Positions 62,314 to 64,000 of a stretch of 64,000 nucleotides of DNA are shown piece by piece. Numbering within the stretch: the first letter of the stretch is position 1; each line of letters opens with the position of its first letter. The stretch lies in the NCBI RefSeq assembly GCF_036227125.1, contig NZ_CP109435.1:7564001-7628000 (forward strand), read 5' to 3'. Under the pieces are notes generated by a model. It was given only the letters and a program-made list of their open reading frames with translations. It did not search any database and was not told where the DNA came from. Made by a program: the position numbers and the translations under genes. The stretch is from Streptomyces sp. NBC_01485. GTDB taxonomy: Bacteria > Actinomycetota > Actinomycetes > Streptomycetales > Streptomycetaceae.

Positions 62314-63486
62314 CTATGCGTCCTGGATGTCGAACTCCGGGATCAGGTCCCCGATCAGCCGGATGCTGCGCAGCACGCTCTCGTGGGGCAGGGCGCCCAC
62401 CTGCTGGAAGCACATGAGGCGGTCGATGCCCAGGTCGGCGTAGGCGCGGAGCTTCTTGCGGCAGGTTTCGGGGCTGCCGACGATCAGGGAGTCCTGTTCG
62501 CTGAGGGCCTCGAACAGCTCGTCGTCGGGGACGGTCTCGCCCTGGAGGATGCGGCCGATGGCCAGTTGGGCGCGGTTCGGGCCGCCGGACGCCGCGGCCT
62601 CGGCGCGCAGGAAGGCGCCGGCCAGGCCACCACCGCCCGGGGCGCTGACGAGTTCCTGCTCGCGGGCCATGTTCTCGACGAACGCCTCGGCGGCCTCGAA
62701 GAAGATCAGCGCACGTGCGGTGTACCAGGCGGCCGCGGCCGCCGCGCCGTCGCGCATGGCCTGTTCGTCGGTCTCGGCGCAGTGCACGAAGGTGAAGAAG
62801 GCGACCTGGTCGTTGACGAACGCGCCGACCGGTTCCCGGCAGTCGGCGGCCGCCGTCCGGTACAGCTCGACCAGCCGCTGAACCCGGTCGAGCGATTCCC
62901 ACAGCGTGGTGCCGAGCACCCCGACCCCGCGCCGCCCGGCCTCCTCGAACGAGGCGGGGGTGGAGGCCGCCTGCCACAGCGGCGGGTGCGGACGCTGGTA
63001 GGGCGCGGGCAGCACCGGCACGCCGCCGGTGACGGTGGTGTCCCCGGCCCACATCCGCGGCACCTGACGGAAGGTGTCGGCGACCTGGTCGCGGACCGTC
63101 GCCGGGTCGATGCCGAACAGCCGCCACTCGGGCGCCGTCGACCGGGTCAGGCCCATCTCGACCCGGCCGTTGCTCAGGTGGTCGAGCATGGCGGCCCGTT
63201 CGGCCACGCGGATGGGGTGGTTGATGGCGGTGGGGGCGAGGACGGCGGCGTGGCCGAGCCGTATCCGCCGGGTCTGCTGGGAGAGGGCGGCGAGGAAGAG
63301 CTCGGGCGCGGAGGAGAGGCTGTGCTCCTCGGCGCCGTGGTGCTCGACCTGCCACCAGCAGCCGTAGCCGAGTTCGTCGGCGAGCCTGGCCTGCTCCAGC
63401 GCCTCCGTGATGCGCGTGTGCTCGTGGTCCGGGGACCACGGCCTCGGGTCCTGGATCTCGCTGAACATGTCGAGTTTCATCGGCAC
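62314..63486 (-). CDS. LLM-class (luciferase-like) flavin-dependent oxidoreductase
   Basis: A 390-residue monooxygenase of the bacterial luciferase-like family, using reduced flavin to oxidise an organic substrate. Features are the N-terminal MPMKLDMFSEIQDPRPWSPD, EQARLADELGYGCWWQVEHH, RIRLGHAAVLAPTAINHPIR, and SNGRVEMGLTRS typical of the TIM-barrel phosphate and flavin site. The C-terminal helix region is KKLRAYADLGIDRLMCFQQV. The GTG at 63486 is preceded by AAAGG; an ATG lies two codons later. It is divergent from the alanine dehydrogenase-like gene at the right edge. Substrate unknown. Confidence 0.87.
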   Translation of the reverse strand: MPMKLDMFSEIQDPRPWSPDHEHTRITEALEQARLADELGYGCWWQVEHHGAEEHSLSSAPELFLAALSQQTRRIRLGHAAVLAPTAINHPIRVAERAAMLDHLSNGRVEMGLTRSTAPEWRLFGIDPATVRDQVADTFRQVPRMWAGDTTVTGGVPVLPAPYQRPHPPLWQAASTPASFEEAGRRGVGVLGTTLWESLDRVQRLVELYRTAAADCREPVGAFVNDQVAFFTFVHCAETDEQAMRDGAAAAAAWYTARALIFFEAAEAFVENMAREQELVSAPGGGGLAGAFLRAEAAASGGPNRAQLAIGRILQGETVPDDELFEALSEQDSLIVGSPETCRKKLRAYADLGIDRLMCFQQVGALPHESVLRSIRLIGDLIPEFDIQDA

Positions 63487-63807
63487 GGAAGCCTTTCTGT
63501 TGCGCGGTGGCGCGCTGCGCGGTCGTACGCCTTGCGCGGCCTTTCGCCCGCCCGAACGGCATGCGAATTACATTGATAGTTCAAGTATCGGTGATGGTCC
63601 CGCAGCCCTCCGCACCGGCCCACCGAGCCGGCCCACGCACCGGCCCACCAGGAACGGCTCCAGGCCTCTGAGCTCACGGGAGCCGCCGGGACGGGAGTAC
63701 GGTGGCAGTACCGAGCGCACCTCGCACGCCGTCTCCGTTTCGGCGTCGCCCTCGGGGAACGGCAATGCCGGAGCGCATCGCGTCCGGTCGGAAATGAGCC
63801 GCCCCAC
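63487..63807. other. Intergenic region between divergent genes
   Basis: 321 bases that should hold two divergent promoters. An AT-richer patch (63566-63595) has the small inverted repeat TTGA-N4-TCAA at 63573-63584. Short direct repeats of a CACCGGCCCACC-like unit lie near 63617-63655. No convincing gene is seen. Confidence 0.4.
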
Positions 63808-64000
63808 ATGAGTCTGATGAGTCTCGGAGTGCTTGCCTCCTCTCACAAGGAGAATGAGTTCCGCCTGCCGCTGCACCCCCGCCACCTCGACCGGATCGCC
63901 CCGGACGTCCGCGCGAGGATCTTCCTCGAACAGGGCTACGGCCAACGCTTCGGCGTCGCCGACGGCGCGCTGCGCCCCCTCGTGGCCGGCCTGCGCTCCC
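63808..64000 (+). CDS. N5-(carboxyethyl)ornithine synthase / alanine dehydrogenase-like protein, partial
   Basis: Only the first 64 residues are in the window; the frame is open to the edge. The visible part (MSLGVLASSHKENEFRLPLH, then IFLEQGYGQRFGVADGALRP) resembles the N-terminal domain of the alanine dehydrogenase/transhydrogenase superfamily. It is closer to N5-(carboxyethyl)ornithine synthase, with LxxSHKxNExR-like and FxEQGYGxxxG patterns. It would reductively couple an amino acid side chain with pyruvate or act as a related dehydrogenase. ATG codons at 63808 and 63817 are both possible starts. Assignment from a fragment is tentative. Confidence 0.65.
   Translation, partial: MSLMSLGVLASSHKENEFRLPLHPRHLDRIAPDVRARIFLEQGYGQRFGVADGALRPLVAGLRS

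Overview
The window is very GC-rich, with codons ending mostly in G or C, tight ATGA/GTGA gene overlaps and two cobalamin riboswitches. The gene set (PucR-regulated xanthine dehydrogenase, secreted GH43 enzymes, a giant single-gene NRPS with an MbtH protein and P450s, furA-katG) points to a Streptomyces or close relative. No rRNA, tRNA, CRISPR array, insertion sequence or replication origin was seen.

Layout. 1-2 kb: a GntR/FCD regulator and a TPR-like protein. 2-9.8 kb: a purine-catabolism locus with pucR divergent from the FAD, 2Fe-2S and molybdopterin subunits of xanthine dehydrogenase, an internally deleted NCS2 purine permease and XdhC. 9.7-12.5 kb: a LanC-like protein, an SRPBCC protein and a lipoprotein polysaccharide deacetylase behind an AT-rich palindrome. 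12.5-15.5 kb: two secreted GH43 enzymes for arabinose-containing polysaccharide, one with an AbfB-type and one with a ricin-type carbohydrate-binding domain. 16-18.8 kb: a DUF5132 protein and an ABC exporter with an N-terminal HMA-like domain. 19-47.8 kb: the biosynthetic cluster. 47.9-50.6 kb: furA-katG. 50.7-56.5 kb: a class-V aminotransferase-like protein, an FAD monooxygenase, a double-VOC protein and a DHA2 MFS exporter. 56.6-61.85 kb: two cobalamin riboswitches controlling cbtBA and a btuFCD-type importer, with a degenerate histidine phosphatase between. 62-64 kb: a small membrane protein, a luciferase-like oxidoreductase, and the start of an N5-(carboxyethyl)ornithine synthase/alanine dehydrogenase-like gene cut by the window edge.

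The main result is the cluster at 19,005-47,777. One gene encodes an 8,070-residue, seven-module NRPS (six C-A-T modules, one C-A-NMT-T, terminal TE, no epimerase). Specificity residues read by eye give X1-Thr-Thr-Pro-Phe-(N-Me)Tyr-Val. All-L stereochemistry, N-methyl-Tyr followed by C-terminal Val, Pro at position 4, Thr at position 2 as a lactone nucleophile, and two P450s together match the 19-membered Ahp-cyclodepsipeptides (cyanopeptolin/dolastatin 13 family, serine-protease inhibitors). The proposed logic is as follows: the starter C domain acylates residue 1, the P450s oxidise Pro to Ahp and possibly another position, the TE closes Val onto the Thr2 side chain, and the type II TE edits. 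The HMA-ABC exporter just upstream is a candidate transporter. A small START-domain protein and a 58-residue protein in the operon have no assigned function.

The NRPS also carries marks of recent internal recombination: A2/A3 and A5/A6 share long near-identical stretches with codon usage unlike their surroundings.
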